Shown here: positions 36,753 through 49,200 of the stretch, piece after piece
Layout: every line of letters begins with the position of its first letter
Position numbering within the stretch: position 1 is the first letter of the stretch
Assembly (NCBI GenBank): GCA_007844125.1
Contig: CM017561.1
Span: forward strand, 64,337,256 to 64,401,255
Source of the DNA: Sinonovacula constricta
Lineage: Eukaryota > Mollusca > Bivalvia > Cardiida > Solecurtidae
DNA: 64,000 nucleotides
Direction of reading: 5' to 3'
Notes under the pieces: model-generated
The model's input: only the letters and a program-made list of their open reading frames with translations
The model's database searches: none
What the model was told of the DNA's origin: nothing
Translations under genes and position numbers: made by a program

Positions 36753-38242
36753 GTGAGTAAGGTCAACAATCTTCAACAGTTCAAGAAGCAAATGATAGGA
36801 AGTTGCAAAGGTAATGCATACTGCTTCAATGATTTCTTGTTAAAGAAAGTGAAATGTTTTAACAATGCCAATGATTAAATAGTCATCAGATTGTACGCTG
36901 AACTTGTAAGAGAGTGGTCCCACAAAAGTGCACTGATAAAAGATACCCTCATCTGTATCCTTGGGCAAATCTAATTTATGTTTTGGCATCTATTTTAATA
37001 TATATGACTTTTCTCAGTTTTGTTGATGTGAAAGACTGAAAACTTCATTGTTAGAACATGCTTCTCGTGCCATATGTTGCTTTGTGACCTCCTTTTGACA
37101 TGTCTACCACTCAAAACCTATGTCATAAGCCTAAATGTTTCAAGTCAGTTAATTGTTATTCTGTTCTATTAACAGAAATGTATCAACATACTGACAGAGG
37201 AGCTGGGAAAGGGGTGATGAAAATGTTTGCCAAATGACCATTAGTAGGAGTGTTGGGTGGGTTTCTTGTGTCCACCTAGATTTGGATTGGTGTCCTGGCA
37301 TGATGTGTCTGTACCAGATGGCCACTCCCACCCCACCCCTCCTAATAGATTCAAAGGTCTAGTATGTCTACTGTAATATGCTTACCTTTGTGACCAATAA
37401 CAATGCCATTTTGTTCAATCAAAAATATATTAAAGTAAATTATGTTTTGATTAGTTTGACATTCTTCATGTTCTTGCAAGATGATGTCAATAAATAAAAT
37501 GGCTTATACCTTGTTTTAAATTACTTTCATGCATATATAAACATGATTACAATACCTATGTTGTTTTGTGCTAGCTTGTGTAATGATGCTTCAATGTGTA
37601 ACCGATTCATATTCACTTGGAAATAAGTGAGTGTGTAATAATTTAATTTTTATATTGTTTACCACAAAAATATCAATAAAGTCGTAAAAAGTGAAAAGAA
37701 ATTATTAAAGCAAAAATAAGGGTAGTTACATAACTGGTTGGCCCAGTGTCAGGATAATCTGACTGGGTCTGGTATCATGCCAGCTATTTCCAGTTGTTCA
37801 CGACATGCTATACACAGTGCAGGCAGCACTATATCTGCTTCAAGTAGACACCGTCTCCAGATAACTGAAATACTGTTGATGGGACGATAAACCCAATAAA
37901 CAAATCAAATTTAACAAATGTTTTGACATTTTAGATGCTTACAAGTAACATGTTCAGTAATCTTCTTAAATGCCATAATCAAAACTTTAGTATTTATCTA
38001 CACTAAAAAAAACATAAATTTTATTTTAAAACCAAAGACTTTGAAAATGAGTGGTCACAAACAAGTCATAGATAAAGTAAAAATAGTAACCATCTTTTTT
38101 CTATAAATATAATGGATAATAACAAATTTTCCATCAGATCTTAAGTCTGGCTTTACAGAAAATCCCACCTGTGTGATAAAGCAGATTAGAAAAATATGGA
38201 AAGTGTCATTACGTTTAATTACTTACATTAAATTGGTTTATT
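36753..38242. other. Spacer with no gene seen
   Basis: AT-rich sequence with only the SINE fragment at 37680-37910. A purine/pyrimidine-skewed patch at 37190-37340 is unrecognised. Confidence 0.5.
37680..37910 (+). repeat. SINE body without its tRNA head
   Basis: From AAGGGTAGTTAC through GGTTGGCCCAGTGTCAGGAT, GGTATCATGCCAG and the tail GGGACGATAAACCCAATAAA, this is the inverted-orientation counterpart of the SINE at 41113-41412. The tRNA-like head is missing (5' truncation). Confidence 0.8.
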
Positions 38243-38563
38243 GTTTTGTTTTGTTTTTTGGGTTTTACGGCACACCAACACTTGATAGGTCATACGGCGC
38301 CGAATACGTCAAAGTTTAACGACAATTGAACATAATCAGGTTAAAACTAAAATACGTGAATAAAAATAAAAATCTAGCAGGTTAAAAAGGTGATTTATAG
38401 GTGAAAAACAGATTAAGATATTAAACAGTTAAATGTATAACGTAAGCATAATAAACCGTTTAAAAATTTATAACTTATTATGAATACCAATCTCGCCCTG
38501 GAAGCAAACAGGTTTGGAATCGGATACTGTTTCAAATAGTTCGTATATGTTATTGACATTAAA

Positions 38564-39427
38564 CTATTTAGACCAAATATGGTCTGTGTCAATACAATGT
38601 AGTAAAGTATGATTAACTGTAAGAGGTTCCTGGCAAGGTACACATTCAGGTTGAACCTCTCTTTTTAAAAGATATGAATGGGTCAATCTAGAATGGCCAA
38701 TGCGACAGCGGGTCAGAGCCACGTCTTCCCGCCTACTTTCTCTGCAAGTAGAGATATTGGCACCGACGTTAGGTTTAATTACATGTAATTTGTTATAAAC
38801 AGTATTGTCCCAACTTGTTTGCCACTTGGTTAAAATATATCGATTGATAACTGGTTTAAAATCTGAGTGTATGGTGCAAATAGCTGTCTCAGTTAGAACT
38901 GAAGTAGAGTTTGCACTTTTATCTGCATCCTCGTTTCCTCGGATGCCTACATGACCAGGTTGCCAACAGAAAACAATATGATTATTAACCGAAAGTTTAT
39001 AAAGTTTTAAAAGTAATTCTCTAATGTGAGGGTTGGAAAAATTGAGGTTTTCAATGGACTGTAATACTGACAAAGAGTCAGTAAACACCACAAATTTATC
39101 GCCATTTGAAATGAGGTCAAGTGAAAGATTAACAGCCCAAATTTCGGCTGTAAAAATGGACAATTCGGGGGGTAATTTTTGTTTAAAACAATGAATTTTA
39201 CTTACGGAATCACAGCCAACATATGAATCTGCTTTTGAGCCATCAGTATATATTTTGAGGAAGTAAGAGTATTTCTTGTCGTGTAGTTCGATAAAATTTG
39301 AGCATAGTTCGAGATGGTCTGTTTTGGATTTATTACTAATACTGAGAGTTAAATCAACATCGGGAGTTTTAAATTGCCATGGTGGAAATTCCAATATATT
39401 ATTTTCTATTACTTGATTTAATTTCAA
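38564..39427 (-). CDS. RNase H and C-terminal zinc region of LINE-A (open remnant)
   Basis: A 287-codon open frame. The RNase H catalytic residues are visible: D62 in IYTDGSK, E95 in TAEIWAVNL, D117 in FTDSLSVLQ and D169 in GIRGNEDADKSA. A C-terminal zinc-type motif follows (TRCRIGHSRLTHSY, then CVPCQEPLTVNHTLLHC). RNase H removes RNA from the RNA-DNA hybrid during target-primed reverse transcription. The frame is intact although the RT upstream is broken. Confidence 0.85.
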   Translation of the reverse strand: MKLNQVIENNILEFPPWQFKTPDVDLTLSISNKSKTDHLELCSNFIELHDKKYSYFLKIYTDGSKADSYVGCDSVSKIHCFKQKLPPELSIFTAEIWAVNLSLDLISNGDKFVVFTDSLSVLQSIENLNFSNPHIRELLLKLYKLSVNNHIVFCWQPGHVGIRGNEDADKSANSTSVLTETAICTIHSDFKPVINRYILTKWQTSWDNTVYNKLHVIKPNVGANISTCRESRREDVALTRCRIGHSRLTHSYLLKREVQPECVPCQEPLTVNHTLLHCIDTDHIWSK

Positions 39428-41112
39428 ATGTGATGATTGCGTGATTTCTTATATTCCTAAACCAAACGGCTTAAATGGCTTTGGTTTACGCTCGTACAAG
39501 TGTTCATATTTAGGATTGAAAAAAACACTATGTGCTGGGGTTTTTTAATGTTAGATTTAACTTTTGTTATGAACTGAAGCGCAGGTTTCTCTCGTCTAAG
39601 GTATAACGATGGCTCATTAGCTTCAACGTAAAGGCTCTCTACACGGAAGGTCCTGAACGTTCCAAGGGCCGGACGGAGTCCCTGGTTGTGGACAACGTCT
39701 AGCAACTGCAGATATGTTCTCCTGGCAGAGCCGTAAATTATGCTGCCATAATCTTATTTCTAGTGATCTATAAAGTTACAATAAAACCTTTCTATGAGCT
39801 CCCCAGTCGTTATGGGATAAACATTTTAACAGGTTAAGTGATTTAAGACATTTAGTTTTTACATATTTAATATGGGGAATTAATGATAATTTGCTGTCAA
39901 ATATAACACAGAAATAGAGTTTCCTTGACGACAGGAATACGAATGTTATAAAGAAATAATCCAGGATCGTTGTGCAAAGTCCTTTTCTGACAGAAATGTA
40001 TGCAGTTTGCTTTGGTGGGTAAAAATTTAAAACCATTGTTGTAACTCCAAGTTTGTAGTTTGTTGAGGCATTGTTGTAATTGTCGTAATCTTATTTCGGA
40101 ACGATAACATATAAGGAAATCGTCCACATATAGTGAACAATCTACTCCATTATTTAGGTTTTTGGAATGTTATTTATTTTATGATAAAAAGAATAACTGA
40201 CAATATACTTCTCTGAGGGACAGAGTTTATAAACAAAAGACAAAGTACATCCAATTTTAACTTGACCATTTCTGTCAGAATGAAAACAGTTAATCAATGA
40301 AGGTAAACGACCCTTGAGACCAAGATCACCTTATTCTTTTAAAATCCCATGTGTCCATGTAGTATCATATGCCTTTTCAAGGTCAAAGAACACCGGTACA
40401 AGGTGTTCTTTCTCGATAAAGACATCTCTTATCAAATTGAACGAAATGATCGAGCGTACTGCGTTTGTGTCTGAATCCACTTTGAAATTCTGTTATCAAA
40501 TTGTTCGATTCAAGATTTTACAAATTCAAATTGCTAAAGCAATTTGTCTGTAACTTAATGGATTTGTTGGAGCCTTTCCTTATTTAGGTATTGGTATGAC
40601 GAATGCATTTTTTATGAATTTGGTATTTTTCCCAAAACCAAATTTCATTATATATAAACAAAAGTAAATTTAATGATGTATGCGGCAGATGTTGAAAACA
40701 TTTAATGAATATCATCTGGTCCAGCTGCGGAATCATGAGATTTATCCAATGCTTCCCTAAGTTCTCTTAAAGAAAAGGGTTGGTTGTAATTTTCATCATT
40801 GTTCGACTAAAAATTGATTTTACTTTTTTCAGCCCGTTCTTTCACAATTTAAAATTCTTTCGAGTAATTTTCGGAAGAGATTTTTTTTTTTAAACTTTTA
40901 GCAAGAGTGTCTGAAATTTCCTTTTTGTTTGTTATTATTAAGTCATTAAGTTTTAAATGATTTACTGCTGCTGAAGAATATCTACCGCTGATTTTCCTTA
41001 AGGCTGACAAGACATTTTTGACCGAAGTTTTGCTGGTTATACCAGCAACAATTTTCTGCCAACATGTTCTTTTGGTTTGTTTAATGATTCGCCTGCTCTT
41101 TGTCCTTTCATT

Positions 41113-41412
41113 CTTGTTTGTTTGTTTGTTTATTGGGTTTATCGTCCCACCAACAGTATTTCAATTATTTGGAAACGGTGTCCACTTGAAGCGGATATAG
41201 TGCTGCCTTCACTGTGTATAGCATGACGTTAACACCTGGCATGATACCACACCCAGTCACATTATCCTGACACCGGGCCAACCAGTCGTGGAGCTACCCT
41301 TATATTTGCTTGAGCGTTAGCTATACCACTACCATTTTAACGACTTTGGTATGTCGCGGCCCGGTATCGAACCTGGAGCCGACGCTCTACCGATTGCGCT
41401 ACCAGGTCCGGT
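41113..41412 (-). mobile_element. Full-length tRNA-headed SINE inserted into LINE-A
   Basis: On the minus strand it begins CCGGACCTGGTAGCGCAATC with an A box and a B box (GGTTCGATACC), and ends with an AAACCCAATAAACAAAC tail. It is flanked by TTTCATT at 41106-41112 and 41413-41419. Removing the SINE and one repeat restores the LINE-A frame (SNVKNE|RTKSRRIIK), matching the uninterrupted copy at 62745-62800. Confidence 0.9.
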
Positions 41413-41907
41413 TTTCATTTTTGACATTACTCATATAAGCACAAGTAGGACGAATATTTAATTTCTTAAATGCCGCTCTACGTTTTCTAATGGACTTTTT
41501 TGCATTCATCATTAAACCAAGGTTTGTTACGCTTTGACTTTGTCGTGGTCTTATGTATACACTTTTTTCTGCTATGCCATAAAGAATTTTCGATAATGAA
41601 TGTATTTTATCATCGGCATTCTCAAATATTGAAGTAGTCAATTTGTCAGTACAAAACATTGAGAATTATTCCCAATTTGCTCTGATCATCCTCCAGTTAG
41701 TATTATTGTCACTTAAGTTTACAGATTCGTTGTTTAATATCATTGAAAAGCGATCACTTTCACATAAATCAACATGTACATCCCAACTATAATCTAAATA
41801 TAAAGAAGGATGGCATTAAGTAAGATCAAGGGAAGAATAATGTCCCGAAGCAGAATGTAAGAACGTTGCCTTTTTATTATTCATTAGTCATATATCATTT
41901 TGGGCTA

Positions 41908-42982
41908 CAGTACTGAAAATCACAAAATTGACAAACGAAACGGAGTAGACATGGAAATGGAACGTTTTTCGTTTCCTGTTGAAACGGAAACGGAATGCTA
42001 TCGAAATAGAAATGAAACGGAGCGCTAGAAACGATTGAAACGGTGTAAACGGTATCAACGCTATAACCGGAGCGCTTGGAACGCTAGAAACGGTAGAAAC
42101 GCAAAAATCGGAATGCTCGTAACGGTAGACGTATTTTCACTACCGCTTCAAACGTTTCTAGGTAACCCGATTATTTATAGTAACATTCCAACCGTTTCTT
42201 TGTACGAAATAAATTTAAACGAACACAATAACTGGCTTCAATTTATCAACATAAACGCGCTTTCATATGTACTCTGCAAAAAAACACAACAACAAATAAA
42301 TCTTTATTATTATCAAAAAGTCGTATTAATCAAACTCGTACATTACAGTTCCGAAACCGCACAATTTGTCCAAGTCATTGTGTATCGTCAAAACAGAAAC
42401 TGCACTAAAAACCACTCCGCACGATAAAACACACAATTTAACTATAAAATTGCGTTTCTGTCGAAACTGATGTTTTAATTAATTCAAATGAATAACTTAA
42501 CATCCGCCTTGGATCGACATTCTTAGTCTTCATTGTTTGGCATATGAAGATAATGTGTACACAGCTGACATTACGCGTATGCGCGCGCAATGTCGCAGCA
42601 TTACATTGGTTTGAATTTTCGCTAATTACTTATTATATTATATATTCATTCGCTCTCTGCTCTCGTGCTGATCACATCTAGCCTGCTCATCGCTTGCGAT
42701 TAAGCTCTAGATTGTAATTTACTTTAGTGTTTTAATAGATCTAAAGTGTTTAGAGATCATATTGTGTTATTCAGTTCTTCAGTTCTTTATATTGATTTTA
42801 TCGCTCGGATATCTAGAATATTCTGAAAAAAATAACAAGAAAAGAATCAAATAATAGCACAGACAGCACAGTCGAGATACAGAAAAGCTTGCTAAGTATA
42901 TTTGCAAACACAAACACTTTTTTGCACGCCCCCACCCCCTCACCATTGTATTGTATTGTATTTGCATTTGTTACTTAAAGAT
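41908..42982. other. Left arm of the TA-flanked element
   Basis: From about 41935 to 42130 the sequence is dominated by irregular copies of GAAACG and GGAACG (for example GAAACGGTAGAAACG). The same iteration occupies the right arm (59337-59510). After that, 42150-42980 has no recognised gene; a 130-codon ORF at 42035-42427 is mostly the iterated motif plus AT-rich sequence and is not supported. The LINE-B 5' UTR must begin somewhere before 42983. Confidence 0.6.
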
Positions 42983-45900
42983 ATGGAGTACCTAAACACC
43001 CCAAATGGAAAAAGAAACAGGAGCATCGACCCATCCGAATCATTGGATGAGTCACATCTAGCAAAAGCACTGAGGCTTACCGATAGTGACGAAAGCCAAC
43101 CTGCCTCCCCGAAGGCAGTGTTATCCATGCCCAACACCTCCTGGCTATTAAACCAGGCGATTGAGGAGGCACCACTGCCTCTACAATCTTCAACTCCAGG
43201 AAACGCCTCTAGAAATCCTCTGGGAAGCATTGACCCTCCCCCATCCACCGCATCTGGGTTCCAAGACCCGGGGCTAGAAAAAAGAGGGCCAATCTCCTAC
43301 GCCAACGCCCTAAAAATACCCAACCTCAGTCTCAGTGCCCAGAGCCACCTACTCCTACGCCATCTACGGCGTACGAAGGGGTGGTTATGGAAGAAGCCAG
43401 GCACACCAGCCTGCTGCCACCCGATGTTGCAGTATGGATAACCATACTGCTAACAACGGTGGGCAGTGCTTTCCCAAAAGGGAAAGCACCTGAGGTGGCG
43501 GCAGCGTTCCGGACTTTTGTAGGAGCGGAGTGCTGCGTCCCCCTCAGCAGGCTTCATAATGGAATAACGTTCAAATTAAGGAAAGATCTCTTTACCAAAG
43601 CATCAAATTTTAACTTTGGCATGCATGAATGGGCCCTTAAGGTACAGCACAAACGAATCACAGGCATAATCAAAATCAGGACAGACCAACCAATCTCCAA
43701 AACGGTTGAATCTATTAAAAATTTAACATACGTAGAAGAAGTAAAAATGACAAAAAAATGCACTAGCCATTAAATTCAATTAACCATCCCTCCCCCTGAC
43801 AGTTATAGGAAACGTGATAACCCCAGCCCTAGGCAAGGAGTCCATGTGCCATAACTGCCAGGGATATGGGCACTTCTCCACACAGTGCACAAACAAAACA
43901 ACTTGCCCTCACAGTGCGGGTAACCACACGTCCAAGGATTGTAAGAACAAAAACAACAAAGGCTGTGCAAACTGTAGCAATGCTCATTTAGCAGCCTACA
44001 AGGGATGTTCAGCATACTTAAGGTATTCGGAAAAAAATAAAATTTGCAAACTCCATCAAACAAAAGGAATTTAACACAAAATGCCAGGACAAGGGTATTA
44101 AACCACCCTCAGTTTCTATAAAACAATCAAACAAGTTATCTCCAAAAGAGGTTAGTGAACTAGCTGCCAGATTGGTAGGGAAAAACCAATCTGAAATCGA
44201 ACACATATAAGCTGACGCTCTAAACGTAAGACTGAAAACAACACTTTCACAGCAAACACCACAAACAAACACACCAGCACCCAACACTAAACACAAAAAC
44301 AAATAAAAAAACACCCCTCCAAACCCTACACAGCAACACCAACAAAGAAAACGCAATTACAACAACAACAACAACAGGCCTAACAATCACAACAATAGGC
44401 AACGACACAATAAACGACACCGCCACAACACCAAACAGACAAAACAACAATCACCCACAAATACAAACAAATTATCACCCCCAGCCACAATACTTCCCGA
44501 TGGACCAACAGGGACAATGGTACGGGCCCAATCAATGGGTCGCACCTAGTCACTGGGAGCCCCGAGGTGAGTGGTATGGCCCCCTATGGACTACTACCAC
44601 TATTAAATCACTAAACAATTAACACACGGTATACAGCCAATGATAACTAGGTAAGTAGTACTTTCAATACGATGACCGCCAAAACAAACACAAACACCAG
44701 CACAAGTTGGCCTCGTCGTCGTAAGCTGGAATGCAGGAAGCATAGTAGGAAAAGACTCCACCAAAATTGGTGAACTTATATCATTTTTGGCCCAAACCAA
44801 AAATGAAGTAGATATACTTTGCATCCAGAAACTTGGGAATCAGACAAAATTAGATTTCAGAATCCTATCTCAAACAAAAGCAAAGATAATGTCACAGGGG
44901 GTGGCACTTGCATATATGTAAAATTAAGACTACAAGTTATAACAAACAACATCAATAACACCACCCCCATGGATATTACCTCAGTTACAGTTTATAGCGA
45001 TAAGGAAAAGCTAACTATATACAATACCTACGCGCAGAAAACAGATAATACACTACAAAACTATAGGCATGTTTTTAAGAACAAAGATAACTCTACCCTA
45101 ATAGTAGGAGACCTTAACATTAAACACCCATGTTGGAACCCAGAGAATGACATCAGGTACGACGGCGAGGCCGATGATCTGCTCACATTCCTTAATGATG
45201 AAAATCTCTGCATATTAAACGATGGACAAGTAACCAAGACTTCGCACGAGATAGACAAAGCGGAGCGTGCAATTGACCTTGTTATGGCCTCTGCCAACAA
45301 ATTCGATTCTTGTGAATTTTATGTTCTAGACAACACATGCGGAAGTGATCACTTTCCCATTTTAACCAACACCAAATTTAGCATTAACCGAAACCCACCA
45401 AAAAACAATAAGAAATGGAATGTGAGCAGAGCATCCAATGAAAACTGGACATCCTTTAAACACGAATGCACCAACAGCTTAATTAATATCACAGAATCGG
45501 ATGTCAACAAAAAATTTAACGAAATCTACACACGACTCACAACAATACTAAATAAACAATGCAAAAATACTCTCACAGTAACAAAGAAAACTACCAAAAC
45601 AGTACCCTGGTGGACAGACGAATGCACGGTCGCTGCCAAAGAAAGAGAAAACTGTAGGAAAAACTAAAAGATAAGAAATCTACCATCAAAATAAAATTAT
45701 GGCACGACGCAAGAAGAGAAGCAAAAGAATATTCAAAAAGACCCGTAAGGACAGCTGGGAAACATTCTGTAGCAAGATTACTAATAAAACTACTAGCAAA
45801 GAATTATGGAATTTTATTCAAAGAATTAAAGGACACACCCCACCTCAATCCTGTCCCTTCATTATAAATTGCCACACTATTATTGACCCTAAGCAAAAAT

Positions 45901-46116
45901 ACTAGTAGACAATTACGCCCAAATCAGCAGTAATGAGGGATACGCACCAGAGTTCATTACCAAAAAAACACGAAATTTCGTTGAAAATCAATAATATCAT
46001 TGCAAATGAACAGCCACACACGAATTTAAAATATAATCAGCCCTTCACCATAACAGAACTTAATATAGCCTTATCTTCATGTGGAAAAGGGGCGCCAGCA
46101 GAAGATGGTATTAATA
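42983..46116 (+). mobile_element. LINE-B 5' part: gag-like ORF1, endonuclease, linker
   Basis: ORF1 starts at ATG 42983 (MEYLNTPNGKRNRSID), shifts frame near 43360 and 43750, and ends with three zinc knuckles (CHNCQGYGHFSTQC, CPHSAGNHTSKDC, CANCSNAHLAAYKGC; 43850-44030). A CA-rich stretch (44200-44460) follows. ORF2 begins about 44706 with an APE endonuclease (VVVSWNAGS, IQETW for the catalytic Glu, VGDLNIKHPCW, CGSDHFPIL) open to 45667, then broken sense to 46116. LINE-C interrupts it there. The family is I-like (CCHC ORF1, APE, RNase H) but distinct from LINE-A. Confidence 0.8.
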
Positions 46117-46293
46117 GTTCAAGTTCAAAGTTTATTGGTAATCGGCATTAGCTACGCCTTTGACCATATACAAAATTTACAAACAGTTGTCATGGCAAAC
46201 AGGTTTACAAACAATGCAAAATATAATTAGAAATCATATACGAGTATACATTATAGACATTGTAAACCAATTGATTGACAAAAGAGAAAACAG

Positions 46294-49200
46294 TTAACTA
46301 ACCAGGAAATTACTTCTAAGAACATTGGCTTCTTTTATAAATTTTGCAATATTTAACAATTTCTTACTAGATTTTGTTGACATTAGACATTCAAACATAT
46401 TAATCGTTGGCCAAGATGTATTTCCTAAATATTTTTTTCGTAGATCTTGGTACATAGTGCAACATAAAAGGAAGTGAAATTCACTTTCAATCATATTAGA
46501 TGTACAACCTTTACATATTCGATTTTCTCTTGTAACACCATTATATCTACCAGTCTCTATTTCTAATTTGTGTGAAGATAGTCTAAAACAACTTATATGT
46601 CTTCTAAGATCATAATTGTAAACAGAAACAATGTATTTCTCTAATTCGAATGTCTTTTTAAATCTACAATACAAAGCTAATTTTGGTAAGTTATTAATAC
46701 AAGCATTCCATTCTTGGATATACTGATCACATAGTCTCTGTTTTAACATAGGATAATAGTTGACATTGGCATCAAAGTAAGTTCTATAATTTCTACATCC
46801 TAGATGGTCTAACAATAAATTTATGCGTTTGGCCCAGCATGGCCCACTTATATTATTAACTTGGTCGCAGTACATTCTATACAAGGGTGAACTATTGTTT
46901 TTCATAATTTTTACCCAGAACTTAAGGGATCTGAGTTTACAGATAACAGATAAAGGAAATCTACCAAATTCGCCATATACAGCGGAATTTGGGGTTTGTT
47001 TTTTGACACCTAATAATGACTTAAGGAATCTAATGTGGAGTTTATCTACATCTTTATAGTTGTATACACCCCACACTTCAGATCCATACAGTAAAATCGG
47101 TACAACCATGGAATCAAATAAGGATAACTTAGTTTTTACATCAAGTGATATCTTATCAAAAAGAACAAGTAAACTATGATAGGCACTTAGAGCTTGATCA
47201 TGCAAGACCTTTACTGCACTAGATAAATTACCATTAAAATTAAAGTTTACACCTAAATATGTAAAGTTATCTACCAACTCAACAAGTTCATTGTTAATAT
47301 GAAAATAAATGTTTCTAACAGTCTTTCTCTTCTCAAAGACACACACTTTAGTTTTGTCTACATTAATTTTCAGACCCCACTTAAGTGAATATTCATACAA
47401 TAAGTTCAATTGTGCTTGTAGACTAACATGATCAGTAGTAAACAGAGCAATGTCATCGGCAAATAACAACATATACATAGACAAAAGTTCAACATCTTTG
47501 GTGGTAAGTTGATCAGTATCAAGAGAATTATATATATCATTAATAAACAGAATAAATAAAAGAGGAGAGAGTGGCTCCCCTTGTTTTAAACCTACTGTGA
47601 CATTAAAAAATTCAGAGTAATCAACACCAGAAGAAGACAACAATTTAACACAAGACTGGACATCATTATAAATAAGTTTGATCATGTTAGTCATTTTACA
47701 ACTGATGCCAGACTTCACGAGTTTAAGCCATAAGGCATCTCGATTAACCGAATCAAATGCTCTTTGGTAGTCGACAAAGACACACCATAGCTTTGACTTC
47801 TTGTCAAGAACCTTTTGGATAATAGCATGAAGTAAGAAGACAGCATCAGCAGTAGAATGACTATCACGAAAGCCAAACTGACCATCGTAGAACACACTAT
47901 TTGACTCACACCACTTGTTTATTCTATTTCTAAGTATAAGTGAAAATACTTTTGCTGTGACATTGATTAATGTAATGCCTCTATAATTGGCTGGATCAGA
48001 TTTATCACCCTTTTTATATATCGGAACTATGACACCTTTAGACCACGAAGATGGGTAAACACAATTTGTAAACATATTGTTAAATATAGAACATAACAAA
48101 GGTGAGATAAATTCACAAGCATCTATAAAAAAGTCAGCAACATTGTTCTCATAATCACAAGCTTTGTATCGAGATAAAGAACGAATAGTTTTCTTAACTT
48201 CTTCAACACTAATATCACAATCAAGTTCTTCTACAGATACATCATCATTGTTAATATCACCATGATCGGAGGGATTAAACTGACCCTCTTTAATGTTGGA
48301 TACTTTGGCAAAGTAATTAAATAAGTCATTATTATCAACATCACAGTTGGTTTTTGGTATTTTATTATTAAATCTTTTGATATATTTCCAAAACTCTCGA
48401 GGCGATGATTTACTAATGTGTGCTAATCTAGACTTTTCTTTATTGAAAAATAATCGTTTAGCCCGCCTTTTGGCATAGCACAAGTTATTACGAGCATGGA
48501 GAAGTTTTAACTTATTTTCATCTGTATTGGCACAATTAAATAGTCTTTTAGCATCATAGAAGGCATTTTTTGCTAATTTACACTCATTGTTAAGCCAAGG
48601 AGGTTTAAAATGTTTTGATTTATTAGACTTGTGAGATATTGATTTGGCAAATGTTTTAAAGGAAATATCATGCATAAGTGACGAAAAGCCATCCATGCAT
48701 TCATTTATGTTAATATCACCAGACAATAACTTATCATTTAAAAGATTAAAATCATCAGCTTTAGCAAAAAGATTTGCATGGAATACATCGTTGTGCAAGG
48801 TATCCCAAATAATTTTCTCCTGTACAAATGGGTTATTGCAAGAAGCATCAGCTTTATTTACATTCAGCGAAAATACAATACAACAATGGTCTGAAAAGTC
48901 AGAAATATCACACACACACAAATTTCCAACTGATTCGTAATTATCCGTATTACAAATCAAATAATCAACAGTGCTAGCCACAGGCTTATTTCTATGTACA
49001 CCATGATATGTAAAATGACCATTTTCTAACCGACCGTTCAAAATGGATAGCTTATTTTCTTTACACAGAGTTAACAATTTTAAACCGAAGTTGTTACAAA
49101 GCTTATCATGATTTTTGCGTGCAGGTAAGTTACATGGTAGGACATCTGCGTCAGGTGTACTAACAAAACAGTTTAAACGTATATTAGGAACGTAGTCTTG

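Larger units (their letters stand above)
38243..41907 (-). mobile_element. LINE-A copy 1, 3' part (end of endonuclease, RT, RNase H, tail)
   Basis: Reading leftward from 41907: end of the APE endonuclease (ESDRF for SDHF, about 41755), a basic linker (KKSIRKRRAAFKKL, 41500), the SINE insertion, then RT blocks (FFDLEKAYDTTW near 40375; YVDDFLICYRS near 40120) and RNase H (39427-38564). The 3' tail ends with a GGCGCCGTATGACC...GCCGTAAAACCC-type segment near 38260, a tail found again elsewhere. RNase H plus APE plus a CCHC ORF1 place it near the I group of LINEs. Frameshifts are frequent except in RNase H. Its 5' part continues at 59545-60880. Confidence 0.8.

Noticed and set aside
42035..42427. 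130-codon ORF in the left arm of the TA-flanked element as a possible transposase
   Set aside because: It consists of iterated GAAACG and AT-rich sequence with no DDE or HTH motif.
43940..44450. Hydrophobic Cys/Val-rich minus-strand ORFs
   Set aside because: Antisense of the A/C-rich end of LINE-B ORF1; not membrane protein genes.
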